Below are positions 37,664 to 49,075 of a stretch of DNA of 64,000 bases, piece by piece; the stretch's first letter is position 1, and every line of letters starts with the position of its first letter. The translations under genes were made by a program, and so were the position numbers. Source of the stretch: Styela clava (lineage: Eukaryota > Chordata > Ascidiacea > Stolidobranchia > Styelidae). The notes below the pieces were generated by a model that was not told where the DNA came from, did no database searches, and worked only from the letters and a program-made list of their open reading frames with translations. Where the stretch lies: positions 5,518,001-5,582,000 of the forward strand of contig NC_135261.1 of NCBI RefSeq assembly GCF_964204865.1. Reading direction: 5' to 3'.

Positions 37664-38389
37664 ATGGATAATAGTGATGAAAAGTCAACAAACTCAAGGA
37701 AGAAAGACAAAGACTCGCTTTTGCATTTTAAAGTTTCGAGATTCATCATTGAGTCGTCAGCAAAGTTGAAACTGAATTCAGTAACTTTGGCAAGTGCTTG
37801 TGTTTTATATCACAGATTTTACCAAGAATGCGAAATAGAAGATTATGATCCCTACACGATCGCTGCAACTGCTATATTTCTTGCAACAAAAATAGAAGAA
37901 CAACACACCCGACTTCGTGATGTTGTCAACGTTTGTCATCGAACTCTATTCCCGAGTAAACCCTTGTTAGAAATTGGACGGGAACTATATGATTTGAAAG
38001 ACACAATTGCTAATTGTGAGCTATTGATATTACGAGTTTTAGAATTTAAAGTCACTTGCGATCACCCACATAAATATATCTTACATTATTTAATGTCACT
38101 CTCTCAATTTTTCAATAGAAGAGAATGGGAGAGACATACCGTTGCACAAACTGCTTGGGCAATACTTCAGGACTGTTATCATGGGACTATCTGCTTATCG
38201 CATAGGCCACAACTCGTTGCTATTAGTTGTATTTATTTAGCGCTACTAACATGTAAAGTTGAAGTTCCGTTGAAACATTCATGTAAAACTCCATGGTGGA
38301 AAGTGTTTCATTCAACAGTTTCGAAACATGAAATATCGACTGTGATGGATGAAATAGTAGACTTGTATAATTTGGAAAAACAGTGTTGA
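37664..38389 (+). CDS. CCNQ: Cyclin Q (FAM58A family), intronless
   Basis: Cyclin that activates CDK10. The 241-aa ORF is close to the 248 aa of vertebrate CCNQ. After a short polar N-terminus, the first cyclin fold runs about residues 20-130, with HFKVSRFIIESSAKL, YDPYTIAATAIFLATKIEEQ and a long ELLILRVLEFKV helix. HPHKYILHYLMSL and AWAILQDCYHGT follow, then the second fold with ISCIYLALLTCKVEVP. The CCNQ-typical PWWKVF is near the C-terminus. No introns interrupt the coding sequence. A TTTGCATTTACAG acceptor 23 nt upstream of the ATG suggests a UTR intron or trans-splicing, which argues against a simple retrocopy. The SCARB2-like gene follows on the same strand 1.7 kb downstream. A hAT MITE begins 30 bp after the stop. 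Confidence 0.95.
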   Translation: MDNSDEKSTNSRKKDKDSLLHFKVSRFIIESSAKLKLNSVTLASACVLYHRFYQECEIEDYDPYTIAATAIFLATKIEEQHTRLRDVVNVCHRTLFPSKPLLEIGRELYDLKDTIANCELLILRVLEFKVTCDHPHKYILHYLMSLSQFFNRREWERHTVAQTAWAILQDCYHGTICLSHRPQLVAISCIYLALLTCKVEVPLKHSCKTPWWKVFHSTVSKHEISTVMDEIVDLYNLEKQC

Positions 38390-38419
38390 TGCTGGCAAAT
38401 GTTGTTTGTACTATAGCAT

Positions 38420-38732
38420 AGGTTCTTAAAGCTCTTAATACGTAGCCTCAGGGCTCCCTGAGAGAAACCTAGAGGCTCTGCGAGCTATTAGTTTACTTAT
38501 TAAAATACTGACTTGGCTAATCTTGTAAGTGTCCAAAGATGCAATAATGTCATTAATGAAATTTGACAAGAGCAGTGTCAAACAAAATGTGACAACAACG
38601 CGGTATTTCAAATATGACATTACCTATTAAACGGTAATTTCCAATAGATAACTTTTATAAATTTTATGTGGACTCTGTTAATAATAGTCAACCTTTTCAC
38701 AGGCTCCTACACCAAAAGTTTGAGAACCCCTG
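38420..38732. mobile_element. hAT-like MITE 30 bp after CCNQ
   Basis: Ends AGGTTCTTAAAGCTC and AGTTTGAGAACCCCTG. Flanks TATAGCAT and CATAGCAT agree at 7 of 8. It probably lies in the CCNQ 3' UTR. Confidence 0.7.
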
Positions 38733-40044
38733 CATAGCATAGTGTGAGTCCTACTGTTATGATGTTGCCTACCCAAGCGACACCATGTTAAATTTTGACC
38801 CATGCCATAAATTGCTAATTAAAGTACAGAATTAAGTGATGTCTATTCTGTCTTATTAGGGATAGACAATGGAAGACCTACCACTATAGGAGAATAGACT
38901 CCATCTGCACTCATAGCTTGAGGTAGATCCAAGCCATACAGCTACAGGGAAAGCTTGGTTAGATTTTGATTGGCCAAATTTTGCTTTTACCTGACCCAAC
39001 ATTAATTCGGTATTTTAGTACTGAAATTACCTGAAAACTTTAAATGAATAGACAAAAAATTTGTATAAGTGGATTTCCAGATTTTGTGGATTCTTATTTT
39101 TTTTGAAAACAAACAGAAATTCAATTAAATTAAAGTACGAAAAACATTAATTTTGGACACATTCATTTCATTAAATCTATTGTTACATGCAGTCCTATAT
39201 CTCTGAATGCCAATTTGATATTATGCTTACTGGCACTTTTGTTTTTGTATTAATTCCATCCAAAGCAATATGTCATAGGAATATTATTTGCTGATTTTGG
39301 AACTATTTTTAACTTATGTAGTATTATTAGACACAACTAAATCCATACTTGTGATATTTATGTAATTCAAAGAGCTATCTTTATTTATTTAGTGACTTAT
39401 GCTGAGTGTCTTACTATCCTACCAAGATTGAACTGGTTATTCACTGTAACTCCCAGGCATGGGCCATCTCTGAATCCATTTAAATATGATGTTTATTATG
39501 TTGTTAAGCTTTCATTGCAATTTAGCTCAATGTTGCAAGCATTGCAAATATTTGTGTTAGTTTATTATTAATGTGATTAAATTCTGAGTTAGTTTAAGCA
39601 TTTATAGGTTGTTGTGGCTATGGAAAGTCATGATTTATAATAATATTGTCATGTGGGGAATTTTTATTAGACACAATATATTGTTAGTATATTAGTCATT
39701 CATGCTTTGCTCCGAACAAGGCATTGTGCAAATATAAGGGGATACATTCGTTGGATAGTTGTACTTGGTATGTACAATGCTCAGCCACACAGCAATAACA
39801 ATTGAAAATTTTGCCTGGTTTTATAGTATTAACAATTGTGAGAGTAAATAAATTGAAGTGAGAATAAATTTTATTGTATGATAATTGATAAATGAGAACT
39901 ACAAGCACAATGAGAATCATTAATAAACAAAGAAAAGGAATTTTCAACTGTTACCACTCAAGAATCGGGGAAATTTTTTTCCCTGTAGATAATGTTTTAA
40001 ATTGCATTTATATATGTGTTCAGTGTCTTTAATAAGAGAATAAT
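38733..40044. other. Intergenic between CCNQ and SCARB2-like gene
   Basis: AT-rich, no exon recognised. It must hold the CCNQ 3' end and any SCARB2 promoter or UTR exon; neither is marked by a clear motif. Confidence 0.4.
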
Positions 40045-40059
40045 TTTGTTTATTTTCAG
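40045..40059 (+). promoter_or_regulatory. Splice acceptor upstream of the SCARB2-like ATG
   Basis: TTTTGTTTATTTTCAG ends 47 nt before the ATG. It is a strong acceptor without a visible coding exon upstream: UTR intron or trans-splice site. Confidence 0.45.
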
Positions 40060-40106
40060 TCTAATTCTACCTAGTTTTACTCAATTGTTTGAAAAAACTT
40101 GGTAAA

Positions 40107-42204
40107 ATGCCGAAGTGCGTGATAGCAAGTGTTTTAGTCGGAATTGCATTGGTACTGGGTGGTGTCGTTCTTCTTGTTGGTAAATACCCGGAAAAAATTA
40201 TCGATTCGGAAATCAACAAACAATTAGCAATTTCGCTGAATTCACCAGAATTTGATGACTGGATGACCCCGCCCCCACCTATCTACATGCAGTATTGGAT
40301 GTTCAATGTAACGAATCCGGATGCCGTAATTGCAGGACAAAGAGCAAATTTGACACAAATTGGACCTTTTACATATCGATTGTACCAGCCGAGATATAAC
40401 GTCGCTCTATACACGAATAACACTGTCTCCTATCAGTACAATCACACCCTTGTGTTTGTCAAAAATATGTCATGTGCCGACCCCCATAATGTCACAATTA
40501 CGAATCTAAACGTGCCATTACTCACTATTGCTGGAATGCTGAAGAACATGCATATACCTGCTTTTATTTCTAAAAAAATAATAGAAATATTCAAAGACAG
40601 CAAGGTATTTCCGCAACACACAGCCTATGAATTGCTCTTTGGTTACAATGATTCACTGTTAAGCTTCGCCCATATGTTTATTCCTTCATTTCCGGCAAAG
40701 TTTGGACTTTTTTACGGTTTCAATAACACAGACGATGGAGTATATCTTGTGAACAGTGGAAGGAAAGACATATCTCTCGTAAATAAAATGGAAAAGTGGA
40801 ATTTCAAATCCGAATTAGATTATTGGTCCGATAAATATGGCAACATGTTAAACGGTACCGATGGTGTCTTTTTTCATCCTGACATGAAGATAACAGAAAC
40901 GATCTATGCTTATTCAACAGATATTTGTCGTTCTTTACCGTTTAAATATGAAATGAACACAGATGTTCGAAGTATCTCAACATATCGTTATCATACAACT
41001 GCAATGGCATTTGCAAATTCCACTGTTAACCCTGACAATGGAGCGTTTTGCGTTCCGGCTGGAAATTGCATGGGGTCTGGAGTCTTAAATATCAGCGTAT
41101 GTAAGGATAATGCACCAGTCGTTATTTCCTCTCCTCATTTTTACTTGGGTGATCCTAAATATGTTAACGGAGTTATTGGACTTAAACCGAATAAGACTTA
41201 TCATGAAACCTACTTGGATATTGAACCTACTACTGGCACTGTATTAAGAGCAAATAAAAGATTACAGGTATGCTGAATTATGCAATGATTAAGTATACTA
41301 ACGCTTGTTGTGCTGCAGTGCTAATAATTGCGACATTGTCGCTGTATTGACGGGTAAACACTGAACTTTGCCAGTGACGTCAATGATACTGGTTAATTAA
41401 TTGCATTTAGCAAATAGCAGTTTTGATTACTGTTCTGGCATTCTGAAATGATTTGAGTCAGATACGATTGAAAGTAGTTATGATACTACCCAGGTTTCAA
41501 AATTTCCACAAATCACTACCCTATATTGATATACCCTATATTTCGCCTACTTTACATCAAGTTGTGTTCAGGGACTGAAACTTATGAGCAGGGTTTATAT
41601 TCATTTGGCTAACACAGACACTCCCCGAACTCGTAATAAAATTTTGGCCTAACCCTAACCTGCTACACACACCTTGGAGGTACCAAAAAATTTTGAACGC
41701 ATGAGCCATTTGAAAAACAACTGTTTTCGACTTATAGTTGACAAAAATTTGGCTGCCATCTCCTGACCCCAGGTTAATTTTGAAAATATTGATTTGTACA
41801 TATTGACGGTCACGGCCCGTGACCCACAGAAAAACGCTCCATGGGGCCCACAAGAGGGCAGAGGCCTTAGTTTGAGAAGCACTACACCATTTCTCAAGAC
41901 ATTTTTTTCTCTACAGCTCAACATCCAACTTGAAGCTTCAGAATACTCGGATGATCTAAAGAACGTTAGAACAACAACATTTCCGTTTGTGTGGCTGAAC
42001 GAAAGTGTCACAGTTGATGTGGATTCCGCAAATCATCTAAAACAAGTCCTTATGGTGAAGCAAGTCGTGTTATCCACCCCTTATATTCTGTTTGGCATCA
42101 GCGCTCTTATTTTTGTGATTATAATAATCGTAACAATTCACAAAAATAAAAAGAAAGGAACCCCACTTCTCACTAATGTTGATTATGATGAAGATGAGAA
42201 TTAA
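40107..42204 (+). CDS. SCARB2: LIMP-2/CD36-family scavenger receptor, 2 coding exons
   Basis: Two-pass membrane glycoprotein of the CD36 superfamily; LIMP-2 carries glucocerebrosidase to lysosomes. Exons at 40107-41267 and 41917-42204 join in phase 0 to 482 aa (human LIMP-2 has 478). N-terminal membrane helix at about residues 4-27. The ectodomain has PPIYMQYWMFNVTNPD, GPFTYR, ELLFGYNDS, NMLNGTDG, FHPDMK, ICRSLPFKYE, AFCVPAGNCMGSGVLNISVC, SPHFYLGD and a C-terminal FPFVWLNESV. Many N-glycosylation sequons are visible. The last helix is about residues 435-460, followed by KNKKKGTPLLTNVDYDEDEN, whose Leu-Leu resembles the dileucine-type sorting signal of LIMP-2. GNMLNGTDG and the LL tail favour SCARB2 over CD36 or SCARB1. 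The first 387 codons are one exon, unlike the many exons of vertebrate genes. The intron carries a MITE (about 41540-41690). Confidence 0.93.
41540..41690 (-). repeat. GTACCAGGTTAGGG-family element in SCARB2-like intron
   Basis: TTTCGCCTACTTTACATCAA through CTAACCCTAACCTGCTACAC. Truncated at the left end. Confidence 0.5.
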
Positions 42205-44884
42205 TTTAATTTGTTAATGTTTCTTTATTTACTCTAATTTGTATAATTATTTTCTGCTTTTTCTCCATTTTGACCCTTACTTTAATAACTAGCTGTTTGC
42301 ATATGGATAGTGTGTCATTAACGAAAAAAAATTTTTCTCTAATTTTAAACATGTACATGTATTATACTCTTGAAACTGGCCCAGTTGTTCCGAATCTTTT
42401 CTATATATTCCTCTCTTCAAGCCTATTTTTGTGCTTTTTTGTTTCCGTTATTTGATCAATCTTTAAAGCAGTTCCCAAACTTTTATTGCAGGGTGGCCCC
42501 AGGTTGCGCGGGCCACAAAATTATTTTTGCATTGTTCGCGGGCCACAATAGTGCCAAGATTTTTGATTACTCTTCGAATGTGACGCGGGCCACAGATAAT
42601 GAAGCGGCGGGCCACATGTGGCCCGCGGGCCTGGGTTTGGACCACCTTGTTTTATTGCTATATGATCTTCTCTTTGTCTATTTTATATCTCTATATTCCT
42701 CCCTCTCTACACATCGTTTGTTCGATATTTAAAGGATTCTCGCTATTGTTATGTGTAATCACACTCTAGATTTGGCACAGTTTGTATAGTTTATAAAATT
42801 ATAACATGTCATTGCATATGTATTACAATTCACAATAATTCTGACCAAACAATATTAGTAAATATACACGGAATGCAGCGTAATGTATCTGTATTTTCTC
42901 CTCAATTACGATATTACCAGAGGACGAATTCCCGGTTTAAAAATGCTGCTATATAGGTAATGGCCAATTTCTTGTTAACCAAGACATATTGGATTTAATA
43001 CTTCTTTGTGCGTTATGTTAAATATCAATCCCCACGCAGAATTTTGTTTCATAAAGAAGCTGTCCTGCCAGTACAAAATTTGTCAAAGCGAAGTTTTGAA
43101 GCCTTAATTTTTTTTTCGGGGGGGGGGGGGGGGGCATTCTGTTCTGCTGCTCTCCTTGCTACTGGAATATAACAAATTCATTGAGGATATATCCAAAAAA
43201 TTGTATCATTTCTTTTCATGAACTGCTTTACATCGGCTCATTCATTAACCTACCTAATTTTCTGAAAAATAACATATGTTTATTAGTTAAATTTAACTGA
43301 TTTTTTGACTGCTTCCTTCTGCTTTGGTGCTGAAAAAAGAAATTTTCAGTCCGGCATTTGGCATCTCAGTAAAATTCTAATAAGAAATAAAAATTCTAAC
43401 GGCATTGACCACGCTGAAGAATGTGTTGTAGGTTATTTTTGCTTGCGAGTAATCATGATTTTTCCGGCGTATCAAACGGATTTGACTCACATGATGTGTC
43501 GGTGCCCTCAGGCATGCACTTGCAACGAAATCCAGACTGGGTAACACTACAGGCCATGTTTTGAAGACGTGTTCCATTATTAGCTCATGCTTGGTTGTGT
43601 CGATGTTTTCGTACCATGTTTGTTATTGGCAAGCCTGCAATAAATCTTTGCAACTCACTGTTTTTCTGTAATAGTAATGAAAAGCTGTTTGGTATGATTT
43701 TTTTGTTTTTGATTTGTTTTTTAGTTATTTAGCTTCATTGATTATTCCTCTTTCTGGGTTTTTTGTCCTATATATGCAATAAAGAAGTTTTCTTTTTCAT
43801 TTGTTAAGAGCATAAGTTTTGGTATATCACTCAGCTACTTTTAAGTCGGACCATTTCTGATATAAACCCCATTGTTTTTTCTGATTCATTTCTTTTTTTT
43901 TGCTTTTGCAGTTTTTCATGATGTAGTTATTGAGAAAATTTATGACTTCATCGTATTATACTGTTTGTAGCTTGTATATTTAAAAAGTGAAAAATATATT
44001 TTATGTTCGTTGTTTCACTGCGGACTGGCGAACTAAATAATATATAGGGTGTCCAAGTCCATTTACAATTTTGTTACGAAGTCAGTTCTCAATATATCTC
44101 AACCAGGTTTGTTGTTTTTAATCAGTATTTGTTTAAGTATTTTTACTTCATTTCAATTGGGCCAAAACAATATACGGTATAGATAAATTCCCTTCGCAAT
44201 TTCAAAATATTTTAAGATTTCATGGACAACCTATTTTCTCAGAATTATATCAGTGTGAGCAATAGATGTCTATGTTGAGCAAATGTGTTACCAAATCTCT
44301 GCAGACCTAGCCAATCTACACAGATCACTGGGGATAAGTTCTTGGTCACGGACCACAAAAAATTATCAGATAAACAAAATTTTCACTAATCCCAAATTTC
44401 GAATCTGGTTCACGATGTAGAGATGTCAAGAATAATTTATATGTTTGGAACTAGGGCTTGGCATTCCGAATCGAATATTCAAATTGAATAGTAAATTAGT
44501 TGAATCGGTTAAGAGCAAAATTTCGAATCTATGCCGTTTTGTTTTTTTCTGCCATTGGTATTCGATACGATTCTGCATTTACCAGGTATTCGAAAATGCC
44601 CAGACCTAGTTTGAACACATTGGACATTGTGCAATTTCCATGACAGTTTAGACTAAAATGTTCCATTATATGCTTTTACTATGAAAATGGCTCATCTGTA
44701 TTTTATTGATTGATAAATTGTTTTTGTTGAAAATATGAAAAAAAAATGGAAAGGTTTTGTTTTGTGAATTTGTTATGTGATCAAAGAAATCAGAATTTCA
44801 TGCTGAACGTATATAATTGAACAAGACAGCAATGCTCAATTCCAGAGGCGCTAAGGTTGCACATTGGTACTAGCTAAAGTGACT
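42205..44884. other. 3' flank of SCARB2-like gene with MITEs
   Basis: No exon recognised. It contains a hAT remnant with GCGGGCC motifs (42469-42649), a poly-G tract (about 43118-43134), a mariner-like MITE (44046-44232) and a TAGGGCTGGGCAT-family hAT MITE (44452-44608, flanks TTTGGAAC and GTTTGAAC). The first AATAAA on the plus strand is at 43639; its use is unproved. Confidence 0.45.
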
Positions 44885-45135
44885 GAGGGGTTGTTAGCAT
44901 AGAAGTCATATTGGGGGTGTCACAATAGGGCTGACGAAATGCGGTTGTTGTGTGTCGAAATGGGAGTGACGAAATAGGGTCGTCGAGTCAAGTTAGGGGT
45001 AGCGAATTACGGTCGGTGCGTGTAAGATTGGGGGTGACAAAATACGGTCGTTGCGTGGTGTCAGGTTAGGGGTGACGAAATACGGTCGAGACGTGTCAGA
45101 ATGTAGATGGTAAAATATGACAGAACGTGTCAAAT
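44885..45135 (+). repeat. Block of ~33-bp repeats, left copy of an inverted pair
   Basis: Starts with GTTAGCATAGAAGTCATATT and continues as about six to seven diverged units of TGACGAAATACGGTCG followed by TGCGTGTCAGATTGGGGG-like sequence. The same units in the same order, inverted, are found at 62530-62702, and the outer end matches the inverted end at 62925-63064. The ordered match means these are copies of one block, not independent arrays. Confidence 0.8.
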
Positions 45136-45350
45136 TACCGTTAATCTGACAGTAGGGTGCCGGTACGCAATCAGTGACAGCGAGCTGGATGAAATCAAGG
45201 ATCACTAAAATTTGAAAATGAAATTCGCCGAGTATTTATATGTTTATTGTAGCTATTGAGCCTCTGTTAATTACTATCAACCTAAATAAAGATGCGAGGG
45301 TATACCGGTATAGTGACGCCTGGAAATATAGAATTGAATAGAAATTATTT

Positions 45351-45848
45351 ATGAAATCGGCGATGACAAACCTTGAAAATATATTGGAAGTTATGATTCC
45401 TGAAATGGTGCATACACCTGGTGTTTTATTGCATGAATGAGGAAACGATCACGGACCAAATTTTCGGAAAAGAGCACGCCGTATTGTAAAAACAGTCAAC
45501 TCTCAAAGGAACATTCTTCTCTCGGAACTTCGCGCCCTAGATGTAACATTCAATGAAATTCAAAAAGTAAAAAACGGAGGCACAGTTCGGCAACGTATGA
45601 AATACATCTGCATATGTATTATCTTGTAGTACAACGTTGCCTGAAATACGTTTGTGTTCGTCGGGAGCTTTAAAACAATATATGAAAAACGAATAACAGA
45701 ATATTTTACAGTTGAATTTGTTTCAAAAAAATTTCCATGTCCTCAAATAGTGTCAAACAATTCTTTTCCTATTTCTAATATTTTATGTGACCTATTTATG
45801 CATAGAAATGACATGAAAAAACATGTTTTATGTCATCGTGCAAAGTGA
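45351..45848 (+). pseudogene. Two-exon ORF with internal TGA and degenerate C2H2-like end
   Basis: From ATG 45351 the frame reads MKSAMTNLENILEVMIPEM..., meets TGA at 45438-45440, then stays open through a basic helical stretch (FRKRARRIVKTVNSQRNIL, LSELRALDVTFNEIQKVKN) to a donor CAAC|GTATGA after 45594, phase 1. An acceptor ATATTTTACAG ends at 45711 and the next exon (45712-45848) continues in the same phase to KKHVLCHRAK-stop. Its end, CDLFMHRNDMKKHVLCH, looks like a C2H2 zinc finger that lost its Cys-x2-Cys spacing. Matching phases across a 117-bp intron suggest a real former gene. The TGA may be a disabling mutation, or it may lie in another intron. Function unknown. Confidence 0.35.
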
Positions 45849-45852
45849 TTAT

Positions 45853-45964
45853 GATTTAATTTAAATTTGACGTACGACTGGGATCACTCTGCATAGAGAG
45901 ACTAAAATTAACGAAATCTCTCTATGCAGAGGGATCGAGTCGTATGCCAAATTTAAATTAAATC
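45853..45964. repeat. Near-perfect 48-bp hairpin
   Basis: The arms 45853-45901 and 45917-45964 are inverted copies with a few mismatches around a 15-bp loop. The arm contains GATTTAATTTAAATTT and CTCTGCATAGAGAGA. The hairpin sits 4 bp past the stop of the plus-strand ORF and before the minus-strand homeodomain-like frame. It may be a tiny foldback MITE or a structured convergent 3' end. Confidence 0.75.
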
Positions 45965-45982
45965 AAAATCAGCTAATTAAAT

Positions 45983-46212
45983 TTAACTTAACATTGTAAA
46001 TAATTCTTTAAAGTTTTTTTCATTTTTTCGATTATTAATTTGAATAACATTTTTAATGTGAAGGTATGTTTGATCAATGACATTAAACAACATGATGCGC
46101 AACTCCGGCATTTTTGGCCGAAGATCGTATCTGATAGCACGCTCCAATGCACATACTTGACGAGACGAAAACGAGCGGATGTGTGCTGCTTTCAAGGCAT
46201 AGCACAAATGGT
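45983..46212 (-). pseudogene. Open frame with weak homeodomain-like pattern
   Basis: The minus-strand frame reads SFSSRQVCALERAIRYDL, later PELRIMLFNVID and IKNVIQINNRKNEK, then stop. Spacing recalls a homeodomain: aromatic then Gln, Leu-Glu in helix 1, and a third helix with Ile-Lys-Asn and Gln-Asn-like residues. The Trp-Phe of helix 3 is absent and there is a small insertion. A paralogous piece lies at 49076-49201 on the opposite strand, sharing ICALER/VCALER and similar DNA. Could be a diverged gene, a decayed copy or coincidence. Confidence 0.25.
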
Positions 46213-46811
46213 GTTCGTGCCTGCTTTGACAGTTGTTGTCGATTTTAATGATATTTTGGAAAGTTGAGGTGAAAAGAAATTGAAAAAAGGTAAGGTAAAT
46301 ACTATTGTTGTATATCACACCCGGGCATCGCACTGTTAAGTACATGTGGGAAAGCCAGCTTTTGTCAAATACTACAAAGTTATTAATTCAGTACGGTACG
46401 TAGTTGCCCATTTGCCGAAATTGCATATTTACTCACCCCTTATGGTTTCAAATTGTTCATGCACCTCCATTTAGATTTTTTTTTAATCAGTGAGGATATA
46501 TACTCATTGCTGTAACATACTATTGCTCATTCACTTTTATTTGCGTATCGAATCAAAGGGTTAACAAGTTCACCTAACATTCACTCATACCGGACGATAT
46601 TGTATAGTCTGATCTCTCAAGTATTTGGAGCCACGAATGCTTGTAATTTTCTGACTAAACCCTTTTATTAGTTGGTTTATATACCAAATTCAGTAAAACA
46701 TTTTTTACATAAAACATGAGATATTGGATTCATTAGCTTTTCCATTCTAAATCATATAGACTGCTTTATTTATTCTTAACGAAAATTAATAAATCTCCTC
46801 TCTTTCTTCAG

Positions 46812-46875
46812 ATGTAAAAGTTGTGGACGAACCTGTCTAAGCATTGTGAGACTCCTGCAGCACAAGAAGCAATAG
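46812..46875 (+). CDS. Zinc-finger-like terminal exon candidate
   Basis: After a strong acceptor (TCTTTCTTCAG, ending 46811) the frame reads CKSCGRTCLSIVRLLQHKKQ-stop. This resembles a C2H2 finger with Cys-x2-Cys, a conserved Leu and a first His, while the last His is missing. It is the second zinc-finger-like fragment on this strand within 1.1 kb, and the two may derive from one gene. No upstream exon with matching phase was proved. Short motif, so chance is not excluded. Confidence 0.25.
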
Positions 46876-49031
46876 CAAAAATACTAAGTATATCAATCAA
46901 GAAATTAAGCCGACATAAAGCAAAACTTTCAACTATTCGTCTAACCTCAATTTCCTATTATTTATTCACAGGACAACTGTAGCAGAGGGGAGATATCAGA
47001 AGTCTGGCGACATATCATTGACAGTGTGATTCCAAGAAATATAATCAGAGTACTCCATAAATGTTTGCAATAGAAGAACAACCTATGGAGTCATGCAAAG
47101 ACATCTGACCCTCCGGCAGAGTTGTGGATGGCCCCCATATCCTGCAGGGCTTGAGGAAAATAACTAAAAATTCCAAAGCGTAAGATTCCATAAACGGTCT
47201 TATTTGTAAAATGGCACAAAACACGCCAGACATACTTAAACAGCTTTGGAAAATGAGGATTACGGGTCACTCACTACACCTGTGTTATATTTGGTTCATC
47301 AACTTTTGGTAGTACTATAGAAGAAATTCAGGAAAGGGTATAATCATGATTCACGATAAAATACAAACCTTTTAAAGTAAAATTGATTATTCACACAGAA
47401 AACAATTTACTGAAAGTAGTTTTGGAAAATTATTTTTTTTTGTTCACATTTTGACCCAATAAAGAATATACATCAAGCTAGCAAAAGAATACTTGTATAA
47501 AACACTTGAGTGAATAAATTAAACGCAAGTACATGAAGAAGGTGGCATTTTCGAAGAAAATGGGAGTTGCAATATTTCTGCATTTCACGAAATTCTGAAG
47601 CAAAGAAAAATTCTGTTTAATTTGTCATATTTCCATCAGTACAATGAAAAAACACAATAAGCTCAGCAGTCAATATGACAAATTAGAAGAGCAACTTCGA
47701 ACAGAAAATTTCCATGTGTTTGTATATTAATATAATTATACAACGACTTAGTTACTAAAAATCAATATCAATATTAATTCAAGCAATCCTATGCCACGCA
47801 ATGTGGCGCGAAATGTCTTGTCGAAAAAATCTGTCATTTGTTTTTTTACTGATCTATACATGAAATGATAAAAGTAACTTTTTTTGCATTACTGGAATTA
47901 TTTAAACATTCGCAAAGATCCAGATTAACCCATGATCATGTGACCTCGTGAGTTAGAGTTGGTACTATAAAATCATTTCAGCCTGACCTTAGTATGCTGG
48001 TGACACATAAAAGATGCCAAACGTCAGGACAAATGTAATTAAAAAAACATTGAGTTTATACTGTAGTATTTTTGTCAATTTTAGGTCCATATATTTAGAT
48101 TAAGTGTATGTAATATTCTTTCCTTATCCAAAGCTTGTTTAAAAATTTTGATGGTTGTACATGGAATTTTATGATTTTTTGTAAAAAATACAGTAACTTG
48201 CAATAATAGTGGAATGCAAATATTAATATGTAATTGCATTCGAAATTAAAGAAAATAATAAAAATCCAACTGTTTAGTTGCATCACAATATATGTCACAA
48301 ACTGAAACAATCTTTCAACTATACATTATCAAAAACTGTTTGCGGCCCTTTTTACAATTTTCAAAATGCAATGCAGCTCTCGAAAACCCATGAGTTTGAC
48401 ACCACTGATCTAGACTAGACGAATAAATTTGTCTTCTAAAATCGGAGGAAGGCAAAACATATAGGTAGTTCCCATTCACACAAGTCTTTCAAGAGGACTT
48501 GCTCGAGCCAAACTAAATGAGCATCGTCAGTTGATCGGTAAGGCTGAAAGTTGATTTAGCCCTGCAACCTCCTGCATCGAAAATAATATTAATTAGTGAG
48601 CTATGAGCTAAATTTAGACACAAACCTATCTACGGGGCATTATGTACCAGAAATGTTACCTACGATTAACTGAATATGTAATATGTCTAATAAATTCACC
48701 TACTAAAGCAAGTTCGATAGGTGCAAACTTTGTGTTATGGAATTGTACCACAGCACCGAAAAAGAAGTACAAACAGTTTTGCTGTTTTGTATGACACCCT
48801 CTTTAAATGAAATTTCAATGTTTAAGCGCAAACATTAAAATTACGAACTCTGAACTTTGTCATTATCTGCAAAATGTTCCACACAAATCTTTACGCTATC
48901 GCGTTTGTAATCTTCTCTGATAAAAAAAAACGTTTATGATGTCCAGAATTACTCTTCGCAGCTTGTCTGCAATTCCAGCTTTCCAAGTGAGCAAAACTTC
49001 TTAGATATAAGGATTATTTTTTTTCGTTACA
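46876..49031. other. No recognised gene
   Basis: AT-rich, with a hAT right end GAGTTTGACACCACTG at 48392-48407. Otherwise I see no supported feature. Confidence 0.4.
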
Positions 49032-49075
49032 GGCGCAAATAGGAAGGTACTACACGTAAAGAAAACGCCGAGTAG

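Noticed and set aside
44885-45135. CRISPR array
   Set aside because: Units and spacers both vary and recur in the same order elsewhere in inverted form, and the genome is eukaryotic.
45983-46345. Confident homeobox gene
   Set aside because: Helix 3 lacks the Trp-Phe-Gln-Asn core and needs an insertion, so only a weak homeodomain-like label is justified.
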